DNA of 64,000 bases from Kaistella jeonii (GTDB taxonomy: Bacteria; Bacteroidota; Bacteroidia; Flavobacteriales; Weeksellaceae). The stretch lies in NCBI RefSeq assembly GCF_000812865.1, contig NZ_JSYL01000002.1, forward strand, positions 1-64,000. Direction: 5' to 3'. Of this stretch, positions 7,912-17,348 are shown piece by piece. The notes under the pieces are model-generated. The model was not told the DNA's origin. It ran no database searches and saw nothing but the letters and a program-made list of their open reading frames with translations. Every line of letters begins with the position of its first letter. Within the stretch, counting starts at the first letter, position 1. The position numbers and the translations under genes are program-made.

Positions 7912-10050
7912 ATGAAAATAAACGAAAGCGAACCGTTTGAAAATGGCGCAAATCCAAAACAGGAACAATTAGGGAAATTTACCACCGATAATCAAGGTGA
8001 ATTTCTGACAACTGACCAAGGTTTAAAAATAAATGACGATCAGAACTCTTTAAAAACAGGTGAAAGAGGCGCAACTTTATTGGAAGATTTTATCCTTCGG
8101 GAAAAAATTACGCATTTTGACCACGAAAGAATTCCGGAAAGAATCGTTCATGCAAGAGGTTCCGGAGCTTATGGAGTTTTCGAACTTTACAAATCCATGG
8201 GAAAATATACGAAAGCAAAATTCCTCAATAACACTTCGATAAAAACTCCTGTTTTTGTAAGATTTTCCACCGTTGCTGGATTTCGAGGTTCAACCGATGT
8301 TCCAAGAGATGTTCGTGGATTTGCTGTGAAATTTTATACGGAAGAAGGTAATTATGACTTGGTCGGAAATAATATGCCTGTGTTTTTTATTCAGGACGCG
8401 ACAAAATTCCCGGATTTAGTTCACGCAGTAAAACCTGAACCTCACAATGAAATTCCGCAAGCCGCTTCTGCACACGATACTTTTTGGGATTTTATTTCGC
8501 TCATGCCCGAAGCGATGCATAATGTAATGTGGTTAATGAGTGACCGCGCAATTCCAAGAAGTTTACGAACAATGGAAGGTTTTGGAATTCACACTTTTAG
8601 ATTTATAAATGATGAAGGAAAATCTCATTTTGTAAAATTCCACTGGAAACCAAAACAAGGCGTTTTAGGTTTAGCATGGGACGAAGCGCAGAGAATTGCC
8701 GGAAAAGACACGGATTTTCACCGTCGAGATTTGTGGGAAGCCATTGACGAAGGGCATTTTCCCGAGTGGGAATTGGGAGTTCAAATCGTTCCACAAGAAG
8801 ATGAACACAAATATGCTTTCGATTTATTGGATCCTACGAAATTAATTCCGGAAGAAATGGTTCCCGTGGAAATCATTGGAAAAATGACTTTGAATAGAAA
8901 TCCTGATAATTTTTTCGCAGAAACCGAGCAAGTTGCTTTTCATCCCGGACATTTGGTTCCAGGAATTGATTTCACGAATGATCCGTTGTTACAAGGAAGA
9001 CTATTTTCTTACACGGATACTCAAATCTCCAGATTAGGTGGACCAAATTTTCATGAAATCCCCATCAATAAATCGATTCCAGAAGTCACAAATAATCAGC
9101 GCGACGGAATGCACAGAATGCAGATCGTGAAAGGAAAGGTTTCCTACAACCCAAATTCTATGGGAGGAGGTTGCCCTTTCCAGGCGAAAATTGCGGAAGG
9201 TGGTTTTAATTCTTTCGAAGAGAGAATCGATTCTAAAAAAATCAGAATGAGAAGTAAAAGTTTCTTTGATCATTTCAGTCAGCCTGAATTATTTTATAAA
9301 AGCATGACGGACAATGAAAAAAGACACATTCAAAATGCATTTTCTTTTGAGTTAGGAAAAGTGAAAATTGTTCCAATTCGTCAAAGAATGGTTAATATGC
9401 TTTTGGAAATCGATGAAGAATTAGCAAAAATCGTAGGTGATAATTTAGGTTTGATTCCAGCTAAACTTCCTCAACCAATTACGGGAAGTATTCCTGCGGA
9501 CGGAAATTTGGAGCATTATCATTCTTTCAAAGAAAAATTACCGATCAAAGATGCGCCGTCTTTAAGCATGTCAAATAAATTAGTAAACGATATTAAAGCG
9601 AGAAGAATTGCGATAATCACTGCAGATGGTGTCAACGATGACGCTTTCACCAAAATTAAAAAAGGATTGTGTGATTTGGATGCGATGGTCGCAGTAATTG
9701 CACCGAAACATGGTTTTGTCACTACAAAATCCGGAGATGAATATCCAGTTGACGAAAGTTTGTTAACTGCAGCTTCGGTTGTTTTTGACGCCGTTTATGT
9801 TGCGGGTGGAGATGATATGAAAACACTTTTATCAAATCCAGATGCGCTTCATTTTGTTGCAGAAGCTTTTAAACATTGTAAACCTATCGCATGCGATTCA
9901 GATGCAGCGGCATTTTTGCAAAAAGCAATTCCAGAAATTAAACTTCCCGCAAAAGGAGTTTCTATCAATGGAAATTTAGAAGATTTTGTAAAAAATATTC
10001 AACAGCACCGATTTTGGGAACGTGAAAAAAATCCTGTTGTGCCCGCTTAG
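7912..10050 (+). CDS. katE: large-subunit catalase (HPII/KatE type, clade 2)
   Basis: The 712-residue catalase decomposes hydrogen peroxide to water and oxygen with heme in the cytoplasm. The catalytic histidine is in RIVHARGSGAYGVFEL and the distal asparagine in EGNYDLVGNNMPVFF. The proximal heme tyrosine segment is GRLFSYTDTQISRLG. After about residue 550 there is an extra C-terminal domain with ARRIAIITADGVNDDAF and VYVAGGDD, the DJ-1/PfpI-like flavodoxin fold that defines large clade 2 catalases. Length is normal for the class. The DUF892 gene directly before it suggests a two-gene stress operon, and a clear terminator follows. Confidence 0.95.
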   Translation: MKINESEPFENGANPKQEQLGKFTTDNQGEFLTTDQGLKINDDQNSLKTGERGATLLEDFILREKITHFDHERIPERIVHARGSGAYGVFELYKSMGKYTKAKFLNNTSIKTPVFVRFSTVAGFRGSTDVPRDVRGFAVKFYTEEGNYDLVGNNMPVFFIQDATKFPDLVHAVKPEPHNEIPQAASAHDTFWDFISLMPEAMHNVMWLMSDRAIPRSLRTMEGFGIHTFRFINDEGKSHFVKFHWKPKQGVLGLAWDEAQRIAGKDTDFHRRDLWEAIDEGHFPEWELGVQIVPQEDEHKYAFDLLDPTKLIPEEMVPVEIIGKMTLNRNPDNFFAETEQVAFHPGHLVPGIDFTNDPLLQGRLFSYTDTQISRLGGPNFHEIPINKSIPEVTNNQRDGMHRMQIVKGKVSYNPNSMGGGCPFQAKIAEGGFNSFEERIDSKKIRMRSKSFFDHFSQPELFYKSMTDNEKRHIQNAFSFELGKVKIVPIRQRMVNMLLEIDEELAKIVGDNLGLIPAKLPQPITGSIPADGNLEHYHSFKEKLPIKDAPSLSMSNKLVNDIKARRIAIITADGVNDDAFTKIKKGLCDLDAMVAVIAPKHGFVTTKSGDEYPVDESLLTAASVVFDAVYVAGGDDMKTLLSNPDALHFVAEAFKHCKPIACDSDAAAFLQKAIPEIKLPAKGVSINGNLEDFVKNIQQHRFWEREKNPVVPA

Positions 10051-10067
10051 TATTTTAACTTAAATAG

Positions 10068-10095
10068 AAAAGGCTCCGTAATTGGAGCCTTTTTC
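10068..10095 (+). terminator. katE terminator
   Basis: AAAAGGCTCC pairs with GGAGCCTTTT around a 6-base loop and is followed by T residues. It lies 18 bp after the catalase stop and may also serve the convergent flavoprotein gene. Confidence 0.85.
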
Positions 10096-10108
10096 ATTTT
10101 TAAATATT

Positions 10109-11944
10109 TTATAAACCATCCACGTCTTCATATAATTCGGTGATCGTTTCAATTTCTTCACTTACATTTTTATCTTCTACAATTTCTGCCAACCAAGATT
10201 GAACTACGATTAAACTTGTTGCGCTACACGCTTGAAGTCCGTACGAATAAGGTCTTAAACCATTTGCATGCGTAAAATTGATATCATATAGAAAAGCATT
10301 CGCAACATTTTCTTTATTAATAGTTCGGTAACTTGAATCAATTTGAATTCCGGATAATTTCATTTCTAAACCATTTTCAGTTTGAAATAAATCAATTTTA
10401 TCTGAATTTTTCGCTTTCTCTTTGCAAATATTTTCCTCTGCACATTTTGCAGTCGCAGTGCTAATTACTTCTTGTTTTACTAACGATTGAAAAGGATAAT
10501 CCTCCAATTCTAATTTTTTTTCACCGCCGCAATTCACGAATAACTGATATTCAATTTCTTCTTCATTTCCATCTTCCGATTTTAAAGTAATCTTAGTTTT
10601 ACCTTTACCAAAAGAATCTTCAGGGAAATTTACAAATCCGGCTTTCAGTTCTATGCAATTTGCGTCGTATAAAGCCAAAAGAATATTTGCAGATTGTAGC
10701 GGTAAAGCAGCGATGACATTCATTAAAAATGACATTATTTCTTTGTGAAAGAAGAGGTGATCTTCCGCCGGTAATAGATCTACGTGATAATTTAAACTGT
10801 ACATTAAATCATCCAAAGTTTCCATCCAGTAAATCGGAATTTTATTTTCAACGGAATTTTTCGCTGTGACCATTTCCTTTTTCATTCCTTCGAAAGAATT
10901 GATATATTCATGTTTTTGGCTCATCAGTTCTACAAGATCTTTAAAACTGAAAGACGAATCATTTAACTTTTTCACCACATCCTCCAAGTGATCTTTTCTG
11001 AAAGCTTCAATTAAAGCGGGTCTGCATAAATGAACGAAATAATTTTCAATCCGTAGAAAACCGTCTTGATCAATTAATTGTAAAATTTGATTTCGGTTAA
11101 AATGACGATAGATTTCCCGGATCGGTTCTTTTTGTTCATACTGCAAATGCGGCAACCAACCTTCGGAAGAATGCAAAACGATCTTAAAATTAGGATTTGC
11201 ATCATTTTTTTTGAAACTTAATTTGCCGTTTTCTTTTTTAAAAGTTCCAGCACGATGTGATAATGAAGTCACAACATCAAAAGCACTTAAAGAAGCGCCT
11301 AAAGTCCCGACTGGAAAATTATAACCTTCTCCATTTTCCGGAATTAATTTATGAATTGGCCACGGTGAAGCAAAATATCCAGATTCCGGTTTGTCCTCGC
11401 CTCTCCATTCATGGCCATTTGCAATAATTACGGTAGAAAACTGAGTTTTTTCCTGATGACAATCAGTAACTACTAATTGATTTTTATCTTTTGAAATATC
11501 CGCAACTTCACATCTCACCTTTTGAATGACCTCAATTCCTTTCGATTCTAAAGCCGAAATCAAAAGTTTAAACTGCTCTTCAAAATAATGTCCGAGAGAA
11601 ACCCGGCTGTAAACTTCCGAATCATCAATTGGAAAATCCCTCACATTCAACTTTTCTAATAATTCCGGACTTTGTTTTCGAAGCCAGTCTGCGAAAGATT
11701 CCTGCAGCATCGGAATTTCTTCGGAAGAAATGTTCGCCAAATTATAAATATCCGTCGTTTTAGAATTATAAGGCATTCCGATTCCCAGAACTTCTTCTTT
11801 TTCGAAAATAGTGATCTTTTTAATTTTCAATTTTAAAATATCAATATTTTCCCAAATATATTTGAGGAGAAACAGTGCAGTTGGACCGCTGCCAATGATT
11901 GCAATATTCGTCAAATCACTTTCGGGGATAATTTTTTTAGTCAT
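10109..11944 (-). CDS. FAD/NAD(P)-binding protein (NAD_binding_9 type)
   Basis: The 611-residue protein starts with a Rossmann dinucleotide motif, NIAIIGSGPTALFLLKYI, then IFEKEEVLGIGMPYN. TVIIANGHEWRG is the second conserved turn, and a C-terminal block reads NGLRPYSYGLQACSATSL. This layout matches large FAD-dependent proteins of the FAD-NAD(P)-binding (PF13454) family, often annotated only as oxidoreductase-like. The substrate is unknown. It is convergent with katE, and the divergent flavin reductase gene follows after about 200 bp. No signal peptide is visible, so it is probably cytoplasmic. Confidence 0.75.
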   Translation of the reverse strand: MTKKIIPESDLTNIAIIGSGPTALFLLKYIWENIDILKLKIKKITIFEKEEVLGIGMPYNSKTTDIYNLANISSEEIPMLQESFADWLRKQSPELLEKLNVRDFPIDDSEVYSRVSLGHYFEEQFKLLISALESKGIEVIQKVRCEVADISKDKNQLVVTDCHQEKTQFSTVIIANGHEWRGEDKPESGYFASPWPIHKLIPENGEGYNFPVGTLGASLSAFDVVTSLSHRAGTFKKENGKLSFKKNDANPNFKIVLHSSEGWLPHLQYEQKEPIREIYRHFNRNQILQLIDQDGFLRIENYFVHLCRPALIEAFRKDHLEDVVKKLNDSSFSFKDLVELMSQKHEYINSFEGMKKEMVTAKNSVENKIPIYWMETLDDLMYSLNYHVDLLPAEDHLFFHKEIMSFLMNVIAALPLQSANILLALYDANCIELKAGFVNFPEDSFGKGKTKITLKSEDGNEEEIEYQLFVNCGGEKKLELEDYPFQSLVKQEVISTATAKCAEENICKEKAKNSDKIDLFQTENGLEMKLSGIQIDSSYRTINKENVANAFLYDINFTHANGLRPYSYGLQACSATSLIVVQSWLAEIVEDKNVSEEIETITELYEDVDGL

Positions 11945-12146
11945 AGTTGTAGTTTAAGATCAGCCAAATTTATTTAATGAAAAGCACAAGTTCAGTAAAG
12001 ATAAAAGTATTGCCTGAAAAAATTCATCTAGAAAAAGAGATTTTATTCTAAAATACCTTTCTCTTTTATCGATATTTTGAATGGCTAAAAATGTGCCGCT
12101 CCACTCCACTTGTTGTAAATTTGTGCTCTTAATTAAAAAAATATTT

Positions 12147-13196
12147 ATGATTTTATACTCGCCAATTAAATTTAGAAACTTAGAACTTAAAAACCGTTGG
12201 GTGATGTCGCCAATGTGTATGTATTCAAGTAACGACGGTGTTGCGACTGATTTTCATTATGTGCATTACGGAAGTCGTGCTCAAGGTGGAACCGGATTAC
12301 TGATGGTTGAAGCAACCGGAGTTGTTCCTGAAGGTCGTATTACGCACAAATGTATGGGACTTTGGAACGATAAACAGCAAGAAAGTCTGAAAAAAATCGT
12401 GGATTTTGTGCACCAGAATTCTGACAGTAAATTTGGAATTCAATTGGGTCACGCTGGACGAAAAGCTTCTACCTGGAATGGCAAACAACTGTCTTTGGAA
12501 AAAGGTTGGGAAACTGTTGCACCTTCAAAAATTCCTTATTCAGAAGAGGAAAGAATTCCACACGAATTGTCGGTGGAAGAAATTAAAAAACTCGTTCACG
12601 ATTTTCAGGATTCTGCGAGAAGAGCTTTGGAAGCTGGTTTTGATCTCATTGAAATTCACGCTGCTCACGGATATTTAATTCACCAGTTTTTGTCGCCTTT
12701 ATCAAATGTCAGAACTGATGAATATGGTGGAAGTTTTGAAAATAGAATTCGTTTTCTGGTAGAAATAGTGGAAGCAGTAAATGAATTGTTGAATGAAAAT
12801 CATCCGCTTTTTGTGAGAATCTCCGGAACAGAATATGCTGAAAATGGTTGGGATATCGAAGAAAGCGTGAAACTGGCGGAAGTTTTAAAAACTAAAAATG
12901 TGGATTTAATTGATGTTTCGAGTGGTGGAAATATTCACGGTGCTAAAATCACTTTGTTTGATGGCTATCAAGTTCCACTTTCTGCGGAGATCAAAAAAGA
13001 AGCAGGAATCAAAACCGGCGCGGTTGGACTCATTAAATCTGCAGAACAGGCAGAAGAAATTTTAGAAAAAGGAGAAGCGGATTTAATTTTTGTCGCAAGA
13101 GAAATTTTGAGAAACCCTTATTTGGCGGTTGAAAATTCTTTCGAAGGAAAAGGAGAATGTTTTTTCCCGCATCAGTATGATAGAGCGAGGATCTAA
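12147..13196 (+). CDS. NADH:flavin oxidoreductase, Old Yellow Enzyme family (YqjM/NamA-like)
   Basis: The protein begins MILYSPIKFRNLELKNRWVMSPMCMYSSNDG, the usual N-terminus of YqjM-type ene-reductases, so I place the start at 12147. The frame stays open from 12081, but those codons do not look like protein. FMN-binding and active-site stretches include the cysteine in SPMCMYS, QLGHAGRKAS, and DLIEIHAAHGYLIHQFLSPLSN with the active-site histidines. Enzymes of this group reduce activated C=C bonds of enones or nitro compounds with NAD(P)H. The 349-residue length is normal. Confidence 0.9.
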   Translation: MILYSPIKFRNLELKNRWVMSPMCMYSSNDGVATDFHYVHYGSRAQGGTGLLMVEATGVVPEGRITHKCMGLWNDKQQESLKKIVDFVHQNSDSKFGIQLGHAGRKASTWNGKQLSLEKGWETVAPSKIPYSEEERIPHELSVEEIKKLVHDFQDSARRALEAGFDLIEIHAAHGYLIHQFLSPLSNVRTDEYGGSFENRIRFLVEIVEAVNELLNENHPLFVRISGTEYAENGWDIEESVKLAEVLKTKNVDLIDVSSGGNIHGAKITLFDGYQVPLSAEIKKEAGIKTGAVGLIKSAEQAEEILEKGEADLIFVAREILRNPYLAVENSFEGKGECFFPHQYDRARI

Positions 13197-13214
13197 ACTT
13201 CATTTGTTAATAAT

Positions 13215-13247
13215 AGAAAAGCCATTTCGATTTGAAATGGCTTTTCT
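13215..13247 (+). terminator. terminator after flavin oxidoreductase
   Basis: AGAAAAGCCATTTC (13215-13228) and GAAATGGCTTTTCT (13234-13247) form a perfect 14-bp stem. It lies between convergent genes and can act in both directions. Confidence 0.85.
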
Positions 13248-13267
13248 GCTTTATCTATATTAAATTC

Positions 13268-13474
13268 TTAATTAATCACTTTTCGAAAACTTCGCTTTAT
13301 AAATATACTGCCAAAATATAAAACGGATAGAACTAAGAAGAAGATTCCTAACATTAGAAAAAATTCGGTAAATCGCAAAATAATGCTGGGAACTTTGGGA
13401 TCACCATCCATTATAAATCCAATTGTTGTAAAAATTGAAGAAATCATCAAGATGTTTAAGAGTTTCTTTTTCAT
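13268..13474 (-). CDS. small membrane protein with two hydrophobic segments
   Basis: The 68-residue ORF has two hydrophobic stretches, roughly residues 5-22 and 32-57, and basic ends (MKKK at the start, IKRSFRK near the end). The pattern fits a two-pass inner membrane protein. I do not recognise the family. It lies 68 bp downstream of hemL on the same strand. Translation is plausible because of the clean start and the compact space, but no homology supports it. Confidence 0.5.
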   Translation of the reverse strand: MKKKLLNILMISSIFTTIGFIMDGDPKVPSIILRFTEFFLMLGIFFLVLSVLYFGSIFIKRSFRKVIN

Positions 13475-13542
13475 GGGTTCTGTTTTAAGTTCTTACTTAA
13501 AAACTGCTATTAGATAGTTTTAGTATAAATAAGTTTTCAATA

Positions 13543-14826
13543 TTAGGAATATTCAAATTTCCGAACTACTTCCAAGGTCTTATCAATTTCTTTTTCGGTG
13601 ATCGCAGCAGAAATAAACCAGCTTTCATAACCACTTGGTGGTAAATAAATCCCCTTTTCTAATAACTGATGGAAGAAATTATTAAACAAAGCATGGTTCG
13701 CATTCGCTGCTTCATCAAAATTAGAAACCGCATTAACATGGAAAAAGATACTCATCATCGAACCTTTTCTGTTAATTCGATGTGGAATTGATTTCTGATT
13801 TAAAATTTTACCAATTTCAAAATCTAAAGTCTCTGTCGACTTGTTCAATTTTTGATAGAAATTTTCATCACTTTTAATCAATTGCAAAGTCGTCAAACCC
13901 GCTCTCATCGCTAAAGGATTTCCACTTAAAGTTCCGGCTTGATAAACTGCACCTTTTGGGGCAAGATGATCCATGATCTCATTACGCGCTGCAAAAGCTC
14001 CAACAGGAAGTCCACCACCAATTACTTTTCCAAAAGTTACGATATCGGCTTTCACCTTATATAATTCCTGAGCACCACCGAAAGCCAGACGGAATCCCGT
14101 CATCACCTCATCGAAAATTAGAAGCGCTCCGTTTTCGTCACACAATGTTCTCAATTTTTGAAGGAAATTATTTTCCGGTAAAACACAACCCATATTTCCG
14201 GCAACTGGTTCTACAATTATTGCAGCGATCTCACCTTGATTATGTCGGAACAGATCTTCAACCTCTTCAATATCATTATATTTCGCAAGCAAAGTATCTT
14301 TCGCAGTTCCGGGAGTTACGCCGGGAGAACTTGGATTTCCAAAAGTCGCCATTCCACTTCCCGCTTTAATTAAAAAAGAATCGGAATGTCCGTGGTAACA
14401 ACCTTCGAACTTGATGAATTTATTTCTTCCTGTAAATCCTCGCGCCAATCGGATAGCGCTCATACAAGCTTCTGTACCGGAAGAAACCATTCTGATCTGG
14501 TCAATATTCGGGACATTTTCTACGATGTATTTCGCGATCTCCGTTTCCAGTTCGGTTGGAGTTCCGTAAGAAAAACCTTTTTTAGCTTGCTTTTTAATCG
14601 CTTCTAAAACTTCGGGATGAGTATGTCCTAGAATTGCGGGACCCCATGAATTGATATATTCGATGTATTGATTGTCGTCAACATCGGTCATATAAGCTCC
14701 TTTTGCGGATTTCATAAAAATCGGAACGCCACCTACAGATTTAAAAGCACGAACGGGAGAATTTACGCCGCCCGGAATATATTTGTACGCTTCGTCGAAT
14801 AAAGCTGAACTTCTTTGGTATAACAT
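13543..14826 (-). CDS. hemL: glutamate-1-semialdehyde 2,1-aminomutase
   Basis: HemL moves the amino group of glutamate-1-semialdehyde to give 5-aminolevulinate in the C5 heme pathway, using PLP or PMP. The 427-residue protein has the typical beginning [23 protein letters not shown], the cofactor-binding segment [28 protein letters not shown], and the Schiff-base lysine in [15 protein letters not shown]. Length and motifs are complete. A short run of TGGATG(A/T) repeats lies immediately upstream of the start codon. Confidence 0.95.
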   Translation of the reverse strand: MLYQRSSALFDEAYKYIPGGVNSPVRAFKSVGGVPIFMKSAKGAYMTDVDDNQYIEYINSWGPAILGHTHPEVLEAIKKQAKKGFSYGTPTELETEIAKYIVENVPNIDQIRMVSSGTEACMSAIRLARGFTGRNKFIKFEGCYHGHSDSFLIKAGSGMATFGNPSSPGVTPGTAKDTLLAKYNDIEEVEDLFRHNQGEIAAIIVEPVAGNMGCVLPENNFLQKLRTLCDENGALLIFDEVMTGFRLAFGGAQELYKVKADIVTFGKVIGGGLPVGAFAARNEIMDHLAPKGAVYQAGTLSGNPLAMRAGLTTLQLIKSDENFYQKLNKSTETLDFEIGKILNQKSIPHRINRKGSMMSIFFHVNAVSNFDEAANANHALFNNFFHQLLEKGIYLPPSGYESWFISAAITEKEIDKTLEVVRKFEYS

Positions 14827-14834
14827 AATATTGT

Positions 14835-14862
14835 TGGATGTTGGATGATGGATGATGGATGA
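14835..14862. repeat. four tandem TGGATG(A/T) heptamers upstream of hemL
   Basis: Four consecutive 7-bp units (TGGATGT then three TGGATGA) begin 9 bp upstream of the hemL start codon, where the leader or promoter should be. Units of seven in a promoter could change spacing if the copy number varies. Confidence 0.6.
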
Positions 14863-14902
14863 GTCAAAAATATATAATAGATCATCATTTCAAAATCGCG
14901 GA

Positions 14903-15952
14903 TTATTTTCTAGGTTTTTTGCTTTGAAGATAGATGAGTTGTCCGGATTGTGGTTGTTGACCGTAATCCATTCTGTTTTTTGAATAGAGTTTTTTTAGTT
15001 TGATTCCGAATTTCTGAGCGATATCGTGCATTGATTCGCCAACCTGAGATTTATAAGTTGCTACATTTCCACTGGAAGATTTTGATTCTAAGAAAAGAAA
15101 GTCATTTCTTTTTAATTGTGTTCCGTCCAATTCATTCCATTTCATCAAACGACTTTCGCTGATACCGAACTTTTTTGAAACTGCTGCTAAATCTAAATTA
15201 TCTGGAATAATCACGAATTTCATCCCATCATTCGGATGACTTTTAATTAAGATTGAATTTAAAGTTTCGGCTTTTGAAACAATTTTTTCTACATTCTGCT
15301 GCTGTTTCGCATAGGAAACCTGTTCGTAAGGAACTTTTACAGTTACGGGGTTTGAGGAAGATCTGCTTTGATCTAACTGCGCCATAAAAATACGGTCATT
15401 TTTTAGATCAGGATACATTCTCAAAACGGCGTAAAGCACCTCGCCAGAACTGCTTTTATCAAATTCATAGAGCCTGTTCTTTTCAATTTTATCGATGAGA
15501 ATGTAGGCATATTTTGGATTCGTCGCATAGCCGGCTTTTTTCAAACCGTGTGCCCAAGATTTGTAATCCATCATATCGAGTTTGAACAAATTCACATAAA
15601 ATGGTCTGTAGGCGAGAAATTTTGAGTGGTCTTCGTAAGATTGTCTCGGATCATTATAAACCCGAAAACACTCATTCGGCGCATCGTCGGTGTGCGTCAT
15701 CGTTTTTCCGGTCCAGTCTTCTTTGCATTTAATACCGAAATGATTATTTCCCTGTTGTGCCAATCGACTTTGTCCGCCACCGGTTTCCAAAAGTCCCTGC
15801 GCTAAAGTGATTGAAGCCGGGATTTTATATTTCTCCATTTCTTCTACGGCGTACGGCGCGAATTTCTGGATGTATTGCTCATCTGTTTTCCAGGTTTGAG
15901 CGTGAAATTTTGCTATAATTAGGAGTGCAAAAGCAAAAAATATTCTTTTCAT
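14903..15952 (-). CDS. glucosaminidase domain protein with C-terminal LysM repeats
   Basis: The 349-residue protein has a signal peptide (MKRIFFAFALLIIAKFHAQ), so it is exported. Residues ~25-170 form a glycoside-hydrolase-73-like glucosaminidase domain with ITLAQGLLETGGGQS, GNNHFGIKC and an SYEDHSKFL segment. This class cleaves N-acetylglucosaminyl bonds of peptidoglycan. Two LysM-like segments follow (around SAKKFGISESRLMKWNEL and MHDIAQKFGIKLKKLYSKN), which should hold it on the cell wall. The catalytic glutamate is probably the one in LLETGGG. It is likely a daughter-cell separation or wall-turnover enzyme. Confidence 0.88.
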   Translation of the reverse strand: MKRIFFAFALLIIAKFHAQTWKTDEQYIQKFAPYAVEEMEKYKIPASITLAQGLLETGGGQSRLAQQGNNHFGIKCKEDWTGKTMTHTDDAPNECFRVYNDPRQSYEDHSKFLAYRPFYVNLFKLDMMDYKSWAHGLKKAGYATNPKYAYILIDKIEKNRLYEFDKSSSGEVLYAVLRMYPDLKNDRIFMAQLDQSRSSSNPVTVKVPYEQVSYAKQQQNVEKIVSKAETLNSILIKSHPNDGMKFVIIPDNLDLAAVSKKFGISESRLMKWNELDGTQLKRNDFLFLESKSSSGNVATYKSQVGESMHDIAQKFGIKLKKLYSKNRMDYGQQPQSGQLIYLQSKKPRK

Positions 15953-16086
15953 AAATTCTTTTTGATGATTTTAAAACAAGTAAAGTTTTATCTCATATTT
16001 AATTTTATTTCTCTCGCGTATTTAGCAGATCAAAAATGCATTACGCAGCGTCATCTGCTCTATGGGCAGGAATATCTTTATCAATT

Positions 16087-16992
16087 TTACAATTTAATCA
16101 ATTCCCGATTTTGTTTTTTCAACATTTCGTTTGCTCCGAAAATTCCTTGTAAACCACCCGTGTGAAAAGCCAGAATCTTTGATCCTTCCGGAAAATAATC
16201 TTCCTCTATCAATTCGAAGATCTTCTTCATCATCTTCCCGGTATAAATCGGATCGAGTTGAATTCCGTATTTTTCTTTGAAGTCATTGATAAAACGGATA
16301 TTATCGTCACTTATTTTACCGTAACCTCCATCATGTGCTTCAAGGAGTTTAAAATTGTTCCTTTTTGAAAGTTCAATCACCTTATTATATAAGGAGTCAT
16401 CATCTACGACTTTGAAACCTAAAACCTGCTGATTTTCTTCTGCAAACTTGGAAATTCCTGCGATTGTTCCACCAGTTCCAACTGCGGTGCAAAGATAATC
16501 AAAACTTTTTGTATAAGAATCGAGCATAAACTGAATCCCTTCCACGGCGAGTTCGTTGGTTCCGCCTTCTGGAACGATCAAAGCTTCGGGAAATTCCTTA
16601 AGTAGGATTTGGGTTAAAGAATCTTTGTCTCTATATTCTTCTCGTGTTACAAATCGAAAGTTCATTCCGTTTTGGTGCGCGAGTTTTAAGGTTGGATTTT
16701 CCTGCCATTTTTCCTGAATTTCTTCCCCCCGAATAAGTCCCATAGTTTTCAATTTAAATTCTTTTCCCAAAGCAGCGGTTGCGGCAATATGATTGGAAAA
16801 AGCGCCACCAAAAGTAATAAGGAAAGGATTTTCTGGATTTTGATCTAAATAAGAATTGATATTATAAAAGAGTTTCCAGTATTTGTTCCCTGAAATTTTT
16901 GGATGAATGAGGTCTTCTCTTTTCAAAAAAAGCTGAATATTTTTCTGAAGAGGGATTTCGATGATGGGAATTGAAAAGGTGGGGATTTTCAT
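16087..16992 (-). CDS. PLP-dependent ACC deaminase / D-cysteine desulfhydrase family enzyme
   Basis: The start at 16992 gives MKIPTFSIPIIEIPL, which fits the family better than the ATG at 17028. The PLP lysine lies in HPKISGNKYWKLF, FGGAFSNHIAATAALG carries the substrate-binding region, and AVGTGGTIAGI is the phosphate loop. This fold-type II family contains D-cysteine desulfhydrase and 1-aminocyclopropane-1-carboxylate deaminase. In bacteria outside the rhizosphere, desulfhydrase activity is more likely, but the sequence alone does not decide. The 301-residue length is normal. Confidence 0.85.
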   Translation of the reverse strand: MKIPTFSIPIIEIPLQKNIQLFLKREDLIHPKISGNKYWKLFYNINSYLDQNPENPFLITFGGAFSNHIAATAALGKEFKLKTMGLIRGEEIQEKWQENPTLKLAHQNGMNFRFVTREEYRDKDSLTQILLKEFPEALIVPEGGTNELAVEGIQFMLDSYTKSFDYLCTAVGTGGTIAGISKFAEENQQVLGFKVVDDDSLYNKVIELSKRNNFKLLEAHDGGYGKISDDNIRFINDFKEKYGIQLDPIYTGKMMKKIFELIEEDYFPEGSKILAFHTGGLQGIFGANEMLKKQNRELIKL

Positions 16993-17052
16993 TGGTGTAA
17001 AGTTGGGAGAAATATTGATAGAATACAAAAAGTTGCATAATTAAATGTGAAG

Positions 17053-17075
17053 GTCGTATAAAATTATTATATTTG
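17053..17075 (+). promoter_or_regulatory. -7 box of the DUF6364/PIN toxin-antitoxin operon, with half-operator
   Basis: TATATTTG (17068-17075) lies 17 bp before the antitoxin ATG. GTCGT ends exactly 10 bp upstream of it (17053-17057), the same right half-site and spacing as in the six island promoters. The left half of the palindrome is missing here, so this may be coincidence. Confidence 0.4.
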
Positions 17076-17092
17076 TACGTATAATCTAAGTT

Positions 17093-17347
17093 ATGGATAG
17101 CAAACTCACTCTTAAACTCAACGAAAACGTAATTGAACGTGCGAAAAAATACGCTTCAACTAAAAAATTGAGTTTATCAAGATTAATTGAAAACTATCTG
17201 GACTCGATTACTCAAGAACAAAATAATGATTTTGAGATTTCTCCTTTTGTGAAAAGCATTTCGAGCGGAAAAAGTATTCCTGCTGATGCCGACTGGAAAA
17301 CTTCAACGGAAGATTACACTGATTATTTAGACAAAAAATATCAGTAA
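17093..17347 (+). CDS. DUF6364-type antitoxin of a PIN-domain toxin pair
   Basis: The 84-residue protein begins KLTLKLNENVIERAKKYAST, then LSLSRLIENYLDSI, a ribbon-helix-helix-like N-terminus typical of DUF6364 antitoxins. The C-terminal third (ISPFVKSISSGKSIP ending in DYLDKKYQ) is the usual toxin-wrapping tail. The PIN-domain gene starts 1 bp after its stop, the standard antitoxin-toxin order. It should bind the toxin and repress its own promoter. Confidence 0.85.
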   Translation: MDSKLTLKLNENVIERAKKYASTKKLSLSRLIENYLDSITQEQNNDFEISPFVKSISSGKSIPADADWKTSTEDYTDYLDKKYQ

Positions 17348-17348
17348 A

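Noticed and set aside
12081-12146. Upstream start of the flavin oxidoreductase
   Set aside because: The conserved N-terminus begins at 12147; the extra codons look non-coding.
17053-17075. Seventh copy of the shared operator before the DUF6364/PIN pair
   Set aside because: Only the right half and the 10-bp spacing match; the left half is absent. Kept as a promoter note only.
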